The notes below the pieces were generated by a model that saw only the letters and a list, made by a program, of their open reading frames with translations, was not told the DNA's origin and ran no database searches. This document shows positions 56,640 through 64,000 of a stretch of 64,000 nt of DNA, in pieces. The DNA comes from an uncultured Muribaculaceae bacterium (GTDB lineage: Bacteria > Bacteroidota > Bacteroidia > Bacteroidales > Muribaculaceae). Both the position numbers and the translations under genes were made by a program. The DNA is taken from contig CAJTJV010000009.1 of assembly GCA_910576775.1 (NCBI GenBank), positions 1 through 64,000 on the forward strand, given 5' to 3'. Numbering within the stretch: the stretch's first letter is position 1; every line of letters starts with the position of its first letter.

Positions 56640-58862
56640 TTAGAATACGGCGATTTTGTTCACCCGTTTTCCGGTCTTTACCATATATATTCCGGATTGC
56701 ACGTTTATTTCTGCTGTCTGTGACGCTGTACAGGATATAAGTCTGCCGTTGATATCGTATATAAATACTGTATTGCCGGTAGGATTGGTGACGTAGATAA
56801 TGCCTTTGCCGGCTTTAATCGCTACCGGATCTTCACCGTTAATCTCAGCGCCAGCTGAACTGTTTTCTTTTTCCGCTACTTTTATGTCGAATATGAACAG
56901 GAATTCGTGATATCTTTCGGTATTGGCGTGGAAGCTATAGTAATATACTCCATCTTTATCTACTGAGAATGGTACCTCATATTGGGTGACGGGGTGGTCT
57001 TCATCGACCGATGGTACTGCGGGTATGTCGAGCAGCAGCCGGTGTTGCCCTTCCGGCGTTTTTGCGTCACCAAATCTTACCTCCATGGACTCGAGATATG
57101 TGTTGAGTGATGAATAGGCTTTGAATTTCAGCACATACTCTTTGCCTGCCTTGTAATTCACGGGAGGTGAAATAAGCCAGTCATCGGCATCGTTGTACAT
57201 ACTGTAGTCGTAATACGCGCTTGCTGTATTTTTGTCATAGTTCCAGGTACATCTGTCCTTGTTTATGTCAAGAATTGTATAGTAGTTGTACATATCCGCC
57301 ACCTGTTTGAATATGCCTCCGTATGGAGGATCGAGAGGGGTACCGACGATAATATTGTTGGAGAATGCACTTTTACCTTCGCGTGTTCCGTCTACAGGTA
57401 CTACTGCATAAGTGTAACGAGTCATGTCGGATGGATGTGATTCTTTAAATATCCGTTTTCCCACGCCTTCCGCGACAGGAATCTCGTAAGGCCAACGGAT
57501 AATATTGTATGTCAGTCCTTCGGAGTTTATAGGGGCACCATGCATTCCGTTGACGGGAGCATCCCATGTAAGTGTTGTTTCCAAACCGTCGGCTGTAAGG
57601 ACTATGTTGCTGCAAGCGTCCGGTACGTCGTATCCTACATAGAAAGAGCGTTTCACAGCCGGGCCGGAACCGGCCGCATTTTCTACTCGGACGGTTACAT
57701 TATGCATGTCATTGGATAGAGTCAGAACATCGCTCAGGTATTCGCTTCCCGGTTTTGCCTGTCCTCGAAGCAGTTCTATGCCGTCTTCTTCCACAATTAC
57801 AGTGAGATTCTCGTCGTTAAGTTGTTGTCCGTTATAACTCGTAGAAGGCAGTGTGATTCTGAATTTCACATCTGTGGCGCCTACGGCTTCCGGTTCGCAG
57901 CCGAATGTGGAAATTATTGCAGGAGTACCGTCCTCCGGTTCCTTCAGAAAGGCTCCGCTGATATGATATAGCTTGTCGATATATGCCACCAGTGTGGCCT
58001 GGGCATTGACAGGATTTATTTCAAGGATAGCCGTATATTCCCCGTCGAGAGATACGCTCGAGCTACCCAATATCCAGTAGAGTCTGTTTCTGGAATTGTC
58101 GAAAAACAGAGTCTGCTTGTATTTCATATTTACGAGTCTGTCGCCGGGAAGCAGGTTTTTGGCCTTGATCTCCCCTATGACAGCTACTTTTCCCGACGAT
58201 TTCTGAATTTTAGCGAGATAGTGATGCTGGTCGCCTGTGATAGGGTCTTCTTTCAGATAAAGGCAGTACAATACACCTTTGCGGTTACACGCGACACTGT
58301 AGAATTTCACTTTGGGGTCAAGTTTTTCTCCTATACGTTTCATATTCCCTGTTTCGGGGTCTATCTCGACGAAGAATGTTTCGGTATAAGTGAAATTCAG
58401 TCCATATATTTTGTCGGTTATCGGGTCGTATGCCAGCGAACGGGTGGTACATTCGCAATTATCAGGAAGTTCTGTCTCAGACAGGATTTCGAACGTATTG
58501 GCGTCGTAGACGGCCCATCTGGGTTTTGCCATCTGAGCATAGCCGTTGTCCTCGAATATATTGGCATATACTTTGCCTTTATGGTATGCACAACCGCCGG
58601 AAATGTTGTCTTTTACAGCGGGTTCAGATATTGTCGGGCGGTATTTGTTGTTGGCGTCGAAGCGGTAAAGTGCCGGGGGTAATGTAGTGTATTCGTCTAT
58701 AAGTCCATGGTTTATTGCGCCGTACATTTCCACACCTTCCATCCCTAACAGGGAAAAATACTCTTGTGTATACGCACATGGTGTTAAGACTGAGGCAATT
58801 GTAAGCAGCATGCCAATCGCCAGATTTCTTGTTTTATTGATGATATATCCTTGTTTGTACAT
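56640..58862 (-). CDS. Secreted β-propeller / Fn3 / choice-of-anchor protein with T9SS tail
   Basis: The 740-residue product starts at the ATG at 58862; a TTG seven codons earlier is in frame but weaker. After a signal peptide (LAIGMLLTIASVLTPCAYT) it has an N-terminal propeller-like region (~35-310: RSLAYDPITDKIYGLNF, VACNRKGVLYCLY). Fn3-like domains follow (~320-500: LETTLTWDAPVNGMHG), then a cleaved-adhesin/choice-of-anchor J-like domain (~510-660: DWLISPPVNYKAGKEYVLKF) and a T9SS type A tail (VFIYDINGRLISCTA ... SGIYMVKTG). The order resembles hemagglutinin/adhesin regions of Porphyromonas proteins. It is in the protease operon, 11 bases upstream of the subtilase. Confidence 0.8.
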   Translation of the reverse strand: MYKQGYIINKTRNLAIGMLLTIASVLTPCAYTQEYFSLLGMEGVEMYGAINHGLIDEYTTLPPALYRFDANNKYRPTISEPAVKDNISGGCAYHKGKVYANIFEDNGYAQMAKPRWAVYDANTFEILSETELPDNCECTTRSLAYDPITDKIYGLNFTYTETFFVEIDPETGNMKRIGEKLDPKVKFYSVACNRKGVLYCLYLKEDPITGDQHHYLAKIQKSSGKVAVIGEIKAKNLLPGDRLVNMKYKQTLFFDNSRNRLYWILGSSSVSLDGEYTAILEINPVNAQATLVAYIDKLYHISGAFLKEPEDGTPAIISTFGCEPEAVGATDVKFRITLPSTSYNGQQLNDENLTVIVEEDGIELLRGQAKPGSEYLSDVLTLSNDMHNVTVRVENAAGSGPAVKRSFYVGYDVPDACSNIVLTADGLETTLTWDAPVNGMHGAPINSEGLTYNIIRWPYEIPVAEGVGKRIFKESHPSDMTRYTYAVVPVDGTREGKSAFSNNIIVGTPLDPPYGGIFKQVADMYNYYTILDINKDRCTWNYDKNTASAYYDYSMYNDADDWLISPPVNYKAGKEYVLKFKAYSSLNTYLESMEVRFGDAKTPEGQHRLLLDIPAVPSVDEDHPVTQYEVPFSVDKDGVYYYSFHANTERYHEFLFIFDIKVAEKENSSAGAEINGEDPVAIKAGKGIIYVTNPTGNTVFIYDINGRLISCTASQTAEINVQSGIYMVKTGKRVNKIAVF

Positions 58863-58944
58863 AAAATTTCTATAATAGTTCAAGGTGACTTAAATCCATA
58901 GACCGGAAAGGAGCCGGCCTATGGACAGTGTCTGTGTGTTGATT

Positions 58945-61857
58945 CTATTTAAGTATTTTTATAGTGGATACATTTCCCTTTGCATCGGCAGCCTGTACCA
59001 TGTACATGCCTTTTGCGAGGCCGGCAATGTCAATGAAAGCGTTGTCTTCCGGAACGAGAGTTTTTACAATACGTCCTTGCATATCATAGACCGATAATTT
59101 TGCGAAAGTTCCGGATACGATTAATTGCGAAGATTCCTTATCGTATCTTATGTCGGTTTTTGAATTGATGTTCTCTATTCCGGTCTGCACTTGCTCGATA
59201 TAATAAAGGCTTACTTTTGAGAGCGTCATCGAGTGCGATACATCGGTAGCATGGAATCCGATATGGTATGTACCACCGGGATTGACTGCGAACTGTTTGG
59301 TTTCGAATTCCCCGATGCCGTTTTGTTTCAGGTCCTTGCGGGAGTCCAGTATGCGCGTCTGTTCTTCATGAGTCTGAGCATTGCCGAGTGTCACATCGAA
59401 AGTAGCGCCGCTCTCCATATTGGTGGCGAGCTGATATTTTACGATATAGCGCACTCCGGACTGCAGTTCTGTCGCCGGGCTGATAGCCCAGTCATCTTCA
59501 GCAGTAGGTTTGCCGTTCGGATGCTTGAAATAGAACCATTGGAAACTTTCGTAAACCCATTTGCCGTTTCCTCCATTGTCGATAAGAACCCATTCCTGAG
59601 AACTGTCGTAGTTAATAGGCATTTCTTTGACAAGTACAAGGTTTCCTTTGATATCGTCAAGACATATTGTTGTAGACGCCCCTTCGGATTCAATGCCATT
59701 GATAGCAGCCTTGACAGTGTATGTTACGTCGCCGGAGAATACTGCCGGCGAGTAAGTATATGATTCCGTCGCTCCGGCTTCTCGGTCGTTGAGAGTTTCA
59801 ATCAGATTGTCATTCTCATAGATAAGTATATCTACTGATGTAATATCAGCTTCCATGGTGTCTTGTACCGGGTTCATCCATGAGAGTGTCACGTTCTTCG
59901 TTTCTTCGTCTGATTCTGCAGAGAGTTTGCTTACCGGCATCGGAATTGCTTTGTCAGCAGCAAGTATTTCGATAAATGTGACAGATATGATGCCATTAGG
60001 TTCATTTGTTATGATTCGTAGCCCTACGTGGTACATACCGGATTCCATGCAGGAAATTCTTGTTGCTCCGGTTATGGAGCCGTTGCCGTTGTCAAATTCG
60101 AGCTTCTCTGTCGACAATACTGTCGACATGCCATTTACAGAAGCTTCATTACCGAAGCGCACCTCAACGATATCTTCACCGAAAGCTCCTGCTTGCTTCA
60201 GGGTATATTTTACTATATAGTCTTGCCCTTCGAGCAATTGCATCATAGGGGTAATTAGCCAGTCTTCTGCGTTTGAAGCAGCCTCGCCGTTGTATACGAC
60301 GCCTGGCAGGCCATCTTCCATGCCCCATGTATTGTTGTCGGAATTGGCATCGATAATTGTCCATCCTTTCAGTGGATCCGTCCCGCTGAAATCTGTCGAT
60401 ATAAGTTCGCCATCCTGAGAGGCTTCATGTTCAGAGATGGAAAAATTGCATGCGCTGAGGTATTGGGTCGGCAGGTAGGGTGCAGTGGGGGACGTATTGC
60501 GGAATGCGAAATAATATTCACCGTCGTTTTCAGGAGTGAAAATTAATTCGTCAGCATTCGGGCCCTGGTTGTCGACGGATAGTTTTCCTATTTCGGACAT
60601 GGCGGCTTTGTCCGTGCCGGCCATGAGCGATACGACATCCCTCCCTGATGGAAGGGCTATTTCAAGGAGTGTGGCAATTTTATAGTTTTTCTCTGCGGAC
60701 AGGATGAATTTAGGAGATATAAGGTCATCGTTATGTGGAGCGTAATTTCCCTCCATATATATGCCATAGTCAGGAAAATCGGTTTTCCAGGTGTAACCGT
60801 CTCCGTTGTTATCGGTAATTGTCCATCCTTCTGTCCGTTCCTTGAAATTGATATCGTAGGGAATCTCTGCGGCTTCTTCCTTCATTAATTCAGATATGGC
60901 GAAATTGCAAAGACTCAAGGTGGCGCCGTATGAAGCTTCGGGTAGGATGAAGCGGAACGCGAAATAGTAATCCCCGTCAGTTTCAGGTGTGAACTCTGTC
61001 GAGTTCTCATTCGGTCCGAAATTGGCGACGGATAGTTTGGCGATTTCTGTCATTGCAGCCTTGTCGGTGCCGCCTACAAGCGTTACAGCATCGGCAGATA
61101 AAAGCATCATCTGTTCGATTACGGTAGAGATGTTGTATGTATGTCCTTTTGATAATGGGAATTTCGGCGATATGAAATCGTCATTGTGTGGTGCATACAT
61201 GCCTTCCATATATACTCCGCTGAAATCCAGAAAGTCGGTATTCCAGGTATAGCTGTCACCGTTGTTGTCGGTGGCGTTCCATCCTTCGCAAGTCTGTTTG
61301 AAATTGATTGCATAGGGCAGTTTCACAGCATCCTCCTTGGTTATGTCTGTCACAGTGAAATTGCACAGGCTCAAGGTGGCACCGTATGAAGCTTCGGGAA
61401 GAGTGAAGCGGAATGCGAAATAATACTCGCCATCGGCCTCCGGAGTAAATTCTACGGAGCCTTCATTCGGTCCGAAATTGGCGACGGATAATTTGGTGAT
61501 TTCTGTCATCGCTGCCTTGTCGGTACCGGCTACGAGCGTCACTGCATCGGAGGTGAAAAGCATCATCTGTTCGATTACAGTAGAGATGTTGTATGTATGG
61601 CCTTTCGCTAATTGAAATCCCGGCGATATGAAATCGTCGTTATGTGGTGCGTACATACCTTCCATGTAGACTCCACTGAAATCCAGAAAGTCTGTTTTCC
61701 AGGTGTAGCCGTCATCATTGTTGTCGGCGGCATTCCATCCTTCGCATGTTTGTTTGAAATTAATCTCGTAAGGCACAGTCGCCTGTGCATCGGCTGATTC
61801 TGCCGTAAAGAACAGAAATGACAGTAGAGCTGATGTTAAAATTAACGGTTGCCTCAT
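58945..61857 (-). CDS. Surface adhesin with three tandem 152-residue domains and T9SS tail
   Basis: The 970-residue product has a signal peptide (to about residue 26), then three tandem domains of exactly 152 residues (first at residue 28). Each starts PYxINFK and contains MEG.YAPHNDD.ISP and AGTDKAAM.EI.KLSV; copies 1 and 2 are nearly identical, copy 3 is more diverged. Two further cleaved-adhesin/choice-of-anchor J-like domains follow (GEAASNAEDWLITPMMQL; AEDDWAISPATELQSG) with an Fn3-like linker, and the end is a T9SS type A tail (LSVYDMQGRIVKTL ... LAKGMYMVQAAD). It is the first gene of the four-gene operon. Its ligand is unknown. Confidence 0.85.
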   Translation of the reverse strand: MRQPLILTSALLSFLFFTAESADAQATVPYEINFKQTCEGWNAADNNDDGYTWKTDFLDFSGVYMEGMYAPHNDDFISPGFQLAKGHTYNISTVIEQMMLFTSDAVTLVAGTDKAAMTEITKLSVANFGPNEGSVEFTPEADGEYYFAFRFTLPEASYGATLSLCNFTVTDITKEDAVKLPYAINFKQTCEGWNATDNNGDSYTWNTDFLDFSGVYMEGMYAPHNDDFISPKFPLSKGHTYNISTVIEQMMLLSADAVTLVGGTDKAAMTEIAKLSVANFGPNENSTEFTPETDGDYYFAFRFILPEASYGATLSLCNFAISELMKEEAAEIPYDINFKERTEGWTITDNNGDGYTWKTDFPDYGIYMEGNYAPHNDDLISPKFILSAEKNYKIATLLEIALPSGRDVVSLMAGTDKAAMSEIGKLSVDNQGPNADELIFTPENDGEYYFAFRNTSPTAPYLPTQYLSACNFSISEHEASQDGELISTDFSGTDPLKGWTIIDANSDNNTWGMEDGLPGVVYNGEAASNAEDWLITPMMQLLEGQDYIVKYTLKQAGAFGEDIVEVRFGNEASVNGMSTVLSTEKLEFDNGNGSITGATRISCMESGMYHVGLRIITNEPNGIISVTFIEILAADKAIPMPVSKLSAESDEETKNVTLSWMNPVQDTMEADITSVDILIYENDNLIETLNDREAGATESYTYSPAVFSGDVTYTVKAAINGIESEGASTTICLDDIKGNLVLVKEMPINYDSSQEWVLIDNGGNGKWVYESFQWFYFKHPNGKPTAEDDWAISPATELQSGVRYIVKYQLATNMESGATFDVTLGNAQTHEEQTRILDSRKDLKQNGIGEFETKQFAVNPGGTYHIGFHATDVSHSMTLSKVSLYYIEQVQTGIENINSKTDIRYDKESSQLIVSGTFAKLSVYDMQGRIVKTLVPEDNAFIDIAGLAKGMYMVQAADAKGNVSTIKILK
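60409..61776. repeat. 456-bp in-frame tandem repeat (three copies)
   Basis: Copy boundaries fall at 61776, 61320 and 60864, a period of exactly 456 bases (152 codons). Copies 1 and 2 are very similar at DNA level across long stretches, and copy 3 is diverged. Recent duplication of the first unit and recombinational copy-number change are likely. Confidence 0.85.
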
Positions 61858-62096
61858 AGTTGTTGGTATTTAATAATCGGATTGTCTGGTTTGGATTTTT
61901 TTTGATAGTTTTGTCTCTGTGTTGGGCTGTTGCTGAAATGGGATTATTGATTGGGATACAGGTGTTTATGATACGAAGAACAAATGTCTTAAGGCTTCTC
62001 ATATGTATACGGGCGTTTTTACAAACATATGGTATGCCGTGGATAATGATGACAGGAGAGATTCAAGTATATTAACAGAATCTGAATAATTTTTGT

Positions 62097-62128
62097 CAAA
62101 AGTAATATTAAAATTCCGAATTGCCAAA
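62097..62128 (-). promoter_or_regulatory. Promoter of the secreted-protein operon
   Basis: Minus-strand TTTG (62125-62128), 20 bases and TACTTTTG (62097-62104) match the consensus. It predicts a leader of about 230 bases before the ATG at 61857. Another TAnnTTTG-like box (62022-62029) lies within that leader. Confidence 0.65.
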
Positions 62129-62141
62129 AATCATACTGCGC

Positions 62142-62267
62142 TTAACAAAATTCAGCCAGGTTTGGCTTTGTATTCGGCTTATTCGTATCTTTGGCTTTGC
62201 CGAAGATGCTGCCGCTCGGTAAATTGAAAATAAATTTTCATTTGCTCTCGACTAATTCGTATCTTTG
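62142..62267 (+). promoter_or_regulatory. Two tandem promoter modules in front of rfbA
   Basis: Two TATCTTTG boxes (62186-62193 and 62260-62267) are 74 bases apart, each preceded by TTATTCG or TAATTCG. The first has TTTG at 62161-62164 with a 21-base spacer. The sequence is closely related to 38055-38137. The second box lies 23 bases before the rfbA ATG. The rest of the divergent gap 61858-62290 holds only the opposing operon's promoter and leader. Confidence 0.8.
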
Positions 62268-62290
62268 CAAAGACTGAAAAACTGAAATAA

Positions 62291-63196
62291 ATGAAAGGCA
62301 TCGTTTTGGCCGGAGGCACCGGTACCCGTCTGTATCCGATAACTAAGGGTGTAAGCAAGCAATTGCTCCCTATTTATGATAAGCCGATGGTTTATTACCC
62401 GATTTCCGTACTCATGCTTGCCGGTATACGTGATATTCTTATCATATCAACTCCGGCCGATCTGCCTTGCTTCCGACGTCTGCTTGGCGATGGGAGCGAC
62501 TATGGAGTGCGTTTCTCTTATTCAGAGCAGCCGAACCCCGACGGGCTGGCGCAGGCGTTTATTATCGGGCGGGATTTTGTAGGTGATGATACGGTGTGCC
62601 TTGTCCTTGGGGACAATATTTTCCATGGAGCCGGATTGTCCAAGCTCCTGAGGCATGCGGTGTCTGCAGCGGAGAACTTTGGCAAGGCTACTGTTTTCGG
62701 GTATTGGGTCAATGATCCGGAGCGCTACGGCGTGGCCGAATTTGATTCCGGAGGCAATTGTATATCCATTGAGGAGAAGCCTTCGGATCCTAAAAGCAAT
62801 TATGCCGTGACGGGACTGTATTTCTATCCTAACAGTGTGCTTGATGTCGCGGCATCGATAAAGCCATCTGCGCGAGGGGAGCTTGAGATTACGGCAGTGA
62901 ATCAGCATTTTCTGTCCAATGGTTCACTGATGGTACAGACGCTGCCCCGCGGGTTTGCATGGCTTGATACCGGGACTCACGATTCTTTGGCTGAAGCCTC
63001 CATCTATGTGGAAGTGCTTGAGAAACGTCAGGGGCTGAAAATCGGATGTCTCGAAGGTATTGCTTTCCGGCAGGGATGGATCTCACGCGAAAAGATGGTG
63101 GAGATTGCCCGCCCGATGCTTAATAACCAGTATGGACAATATCTTATGAAGATTATGGACGATTATGGCCGTATGCCGGCTGCTATGCTCGATTAG
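62291..63196 (+). CDS. rfbA: Glucose-1-phosphate thymidylyltransferase
   Basis: The 301-residue product makes dTDP-glucose from glucose-1-phosphate and dTTP, the first step of dTDP-L-rhamnose synthesis. It has the nucleotidyltransferase signature LAGGTGTRLYPITKGVSKQL, the metal/substrate VLGDNIFHGAGL, IEEKPSDPKSNYAVTGLYFY and the C-terminal WLDTGTHDSLAEAS. The length is typical for RmlA. rfbC follows 8 bases downstream. Confidence 0.97.
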   Translation: MKGIVLAGGTGTRLYPITKGVSKQLLPIYDKPMVYYPISVLMLAGIRDILIISTPADLPCFRRLLGDGSDYGVRFSYSEQPNPDGLAQAFIIGRDFVGDDTVCLVLGDNIFHGAGLSKLLRHAVSAAENFGKATVFGYWVNDPERYGVAEFDSGGNCISIEEKPSDPKSNYAVTGLYFYPNSVLDVAASIKPSARGELEITAVNQHFLSNGSLMVQTLPRGFAWLDTGTHDSLAEASIYVEVLEKRQGLKIGCLEGIAFRQGWISREKMVEIARPMLNNQYGQYLMKIMDDYGRMPAAMLD

Positions 63197-63204
63197 ATAA
63201 TGAT

Positions 63205-63753
63205 ATGGATGTTATAAATACAGAGATAGAAGGAGTCGTAGTCCTGCGTCCAAGGATGTTCGAGGATGCCAGAGGGTATTTTTTCGAAAGCTATTCAAAG
63301 CGCGGGTTTGACAAGATTGTAGGTCCTGTTGTTTTTGTTCAGGATAATGAGAGCTGTTCGTCGCGCGGTGTAATGCGCGGACTTCATTTTCAGAGACCTC
63401 CGTTCGTTCAGGCCAAGCTTGTGCGATGCGTGGTTGGTGCTGTACTTGATGTGGCGGTGGACTTGAGGAAAGGTTCTCCGACATACGGGTGTCATGTCGC
63501 TGTTGAATTATCTGCCGACAACAGGACTCAGATTTTTATTCCGCACGGTTTTGCCCATGGTTTTGCCGTATTGAGTGATAAGGCGATAATACAATATAAA
63601 TGCGATAATTTCTATGCTCCGGAAGCTGACGATGGTATTTCTATCCTCGATGAATCGTTAGGAATAGACTGGCCGTTTTCTCCGTCGGAAGCGATACTTT
63701 CAGAGAAAGATATGTGCCGTCCATTGCTGCGCGATTTTGACTCACCTTTTTAA
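63205..63753 (+). CDS. rfbC: dTDP-4-dehydrorhamnose 3,5-epimerase
   Basis: The 182-residue cupin-fold product has the catalytic and structural blocks FFESYSKRGFD, the active-site His in MRGLHFQRPP, VVGAVLDVAVDLRKGSPTYG and the Lys/Tyr region FIPHGFAHGFAVLSD, with IQYKCDNFYAPEAD near the end. It converts dTDP-4-keto-6-deoxyglucose to dTDP-4-keto-rhamnose. It sits between rfbA and rfbB in the usual Bacteroidetes order. Confidence 0.97.
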   Translation: MDVINTEIEGVVVLRPRMFEDARGYFFESYSKRGFDKIVGPVVFVQDNESCSSRGVMRGLHFQRPPFVQAKLVRCVVGAVLDVAVDLRKGSPTYGCHVAVELSADNRTQIFIPHGFAHGFAVLSDKAIIQYKCDNFYAPEADDGISILDESLGIDWPFSPSEAILSEKDMCRPLLRDFDSPF

Positions 63754-63763
63754 TAAAGCACAG

Positions 63764-64000
63764 ATGAATATAATTATAACAGGTGGTGCCGGTTTTATCG
63801 GCAACCATGTAGTGAGACTTTTTGTCAATAAATATCCTCAGGATACAATTATAAATGTCGACTTGCTCACATACGCAGGCAATCTTGCCAACCTTTCCGA
63901 CATAGAGGACCTGCCTAACTATAAATTCATCAAGGCTGATATAACTGATTACGAGGCAATGCGCCGGGTTATGCGTGATAATGCTGTTGATGGTATTATC
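63764..64000 (+). CDS. rfbB: dTDP-glucose 4,6-dehydratase, truncated by the window edge
   Basis: The first 79 residues are present. The ATG at 63764 is followed by the Rossmann NAD loop MNIIITGGAGFIGNHVVRLF, then NVDLLTYAGNLANL and a conserved DITDYEAM segment, all typical of RmlB. It would convert dTDP-glucose to dTDP-4-keto-6-deoxyglucose. It starts 10 bases after rfbC, so the three genes form one operon that continues beyond the window. Confidence 0.95.
   Translation, partial: MNIIITGGAGFIGNHVVRLFVNKYPQDTIINVDLLTYAGNLANLSDIEDLPNYKFIKADITDYEAMRRVMRDNAVDGII

Overview
The window looks like a piece of a Bacteroidales chromosome, most likely from a Muribaculaceae-type gut bacterium. The placement rests on Bacteroidetes-type promoters (TTTG, 19-21 bases, TAnnTTTG) in front of many genes, a fused MurF-alanine racemase, a GSCFA protein, a TamL-like lipoprotein, a PorE-like OmpA protein, and many secreted proteins ending in type IX secretion (T9SS) type A sorting domains. 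No rRNA or marker gene fixes the genus. The first 70 bases are not genomic: they are a complete Illumina index adapter. The last gene runs off the right edge.

Layout. 71-617: 3' end of a membrane protein gene. 685-2068: rplS, a GNAT acetyltransferase and a small membrane protein. 2232-14835 (minus strand): a vitamin B12 acquisition operon with its own promoter and cobalamin riboswitch, then btuB, a BtuG-like surface lipoprotein, a second surface lipoprotein and three secreted proteins with T9SS tails, one of them 1797 residues long. 14865-28164: an outer-membrane barrel protein, pgeF, tilS, a six-hairpin glycosidase, a SecB-like protein, a hemerythrin-LuxR regulator, a TM2 protein, a peptidase-like lipoprotein, an AsmA-like protein, a HAD phosphatase and aroB. 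28168-33780 (minus): operon gltX, waaA, a degenerate ArgC-like gene, an Smr-domain protein and an EFR1-type flavodoxin-ferredoxin. 33900-37624 (minus): malic enzyme, a glutaminase-family protein and a DcaP-like porin. 37775-38137: repeat-rich non-coding DNA. 38161-43297 (plus): orphan histidine kinase, TamL and a HAD phosphatase. 43298-46019 (minus): DUF5106 thioredoxin-like protein and a phosphohexose mutase. 46189-51375 (plus): PorE-like protein, GSCFA protein and MurF-Alr. 51485-51559: tRNA-Val. 51606-53047: a small barrel protein and a wrecked type III restriction-modification locus. 53295-61857 (minus): four-gene operon of secreted proteins (three-copy adhesin, propeller/Fn3 protein, subtilisin-like protease, unknown). 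62291-64000: rfbA, rfbC and partial rfbB for dTDP-rhamnose.

How it fits together. The cell appears to send a large cargo set through T9SS, for which a PorE-like component is encoded here. Seven proteins in the window carry type A-like tails. Three of them sit in the B12 operon, which suggests that corrinoid capture at the surface combines lipid-anchored and T9SS-exported proteins feeding the TonB-dependent BtuB. This is the most interesting biology in the window. Two related ~75-base promoter-bearing modules precede unrelated genes (the histidine kinase and rfbA), and REP-like inverted repeats lie beside one of them.
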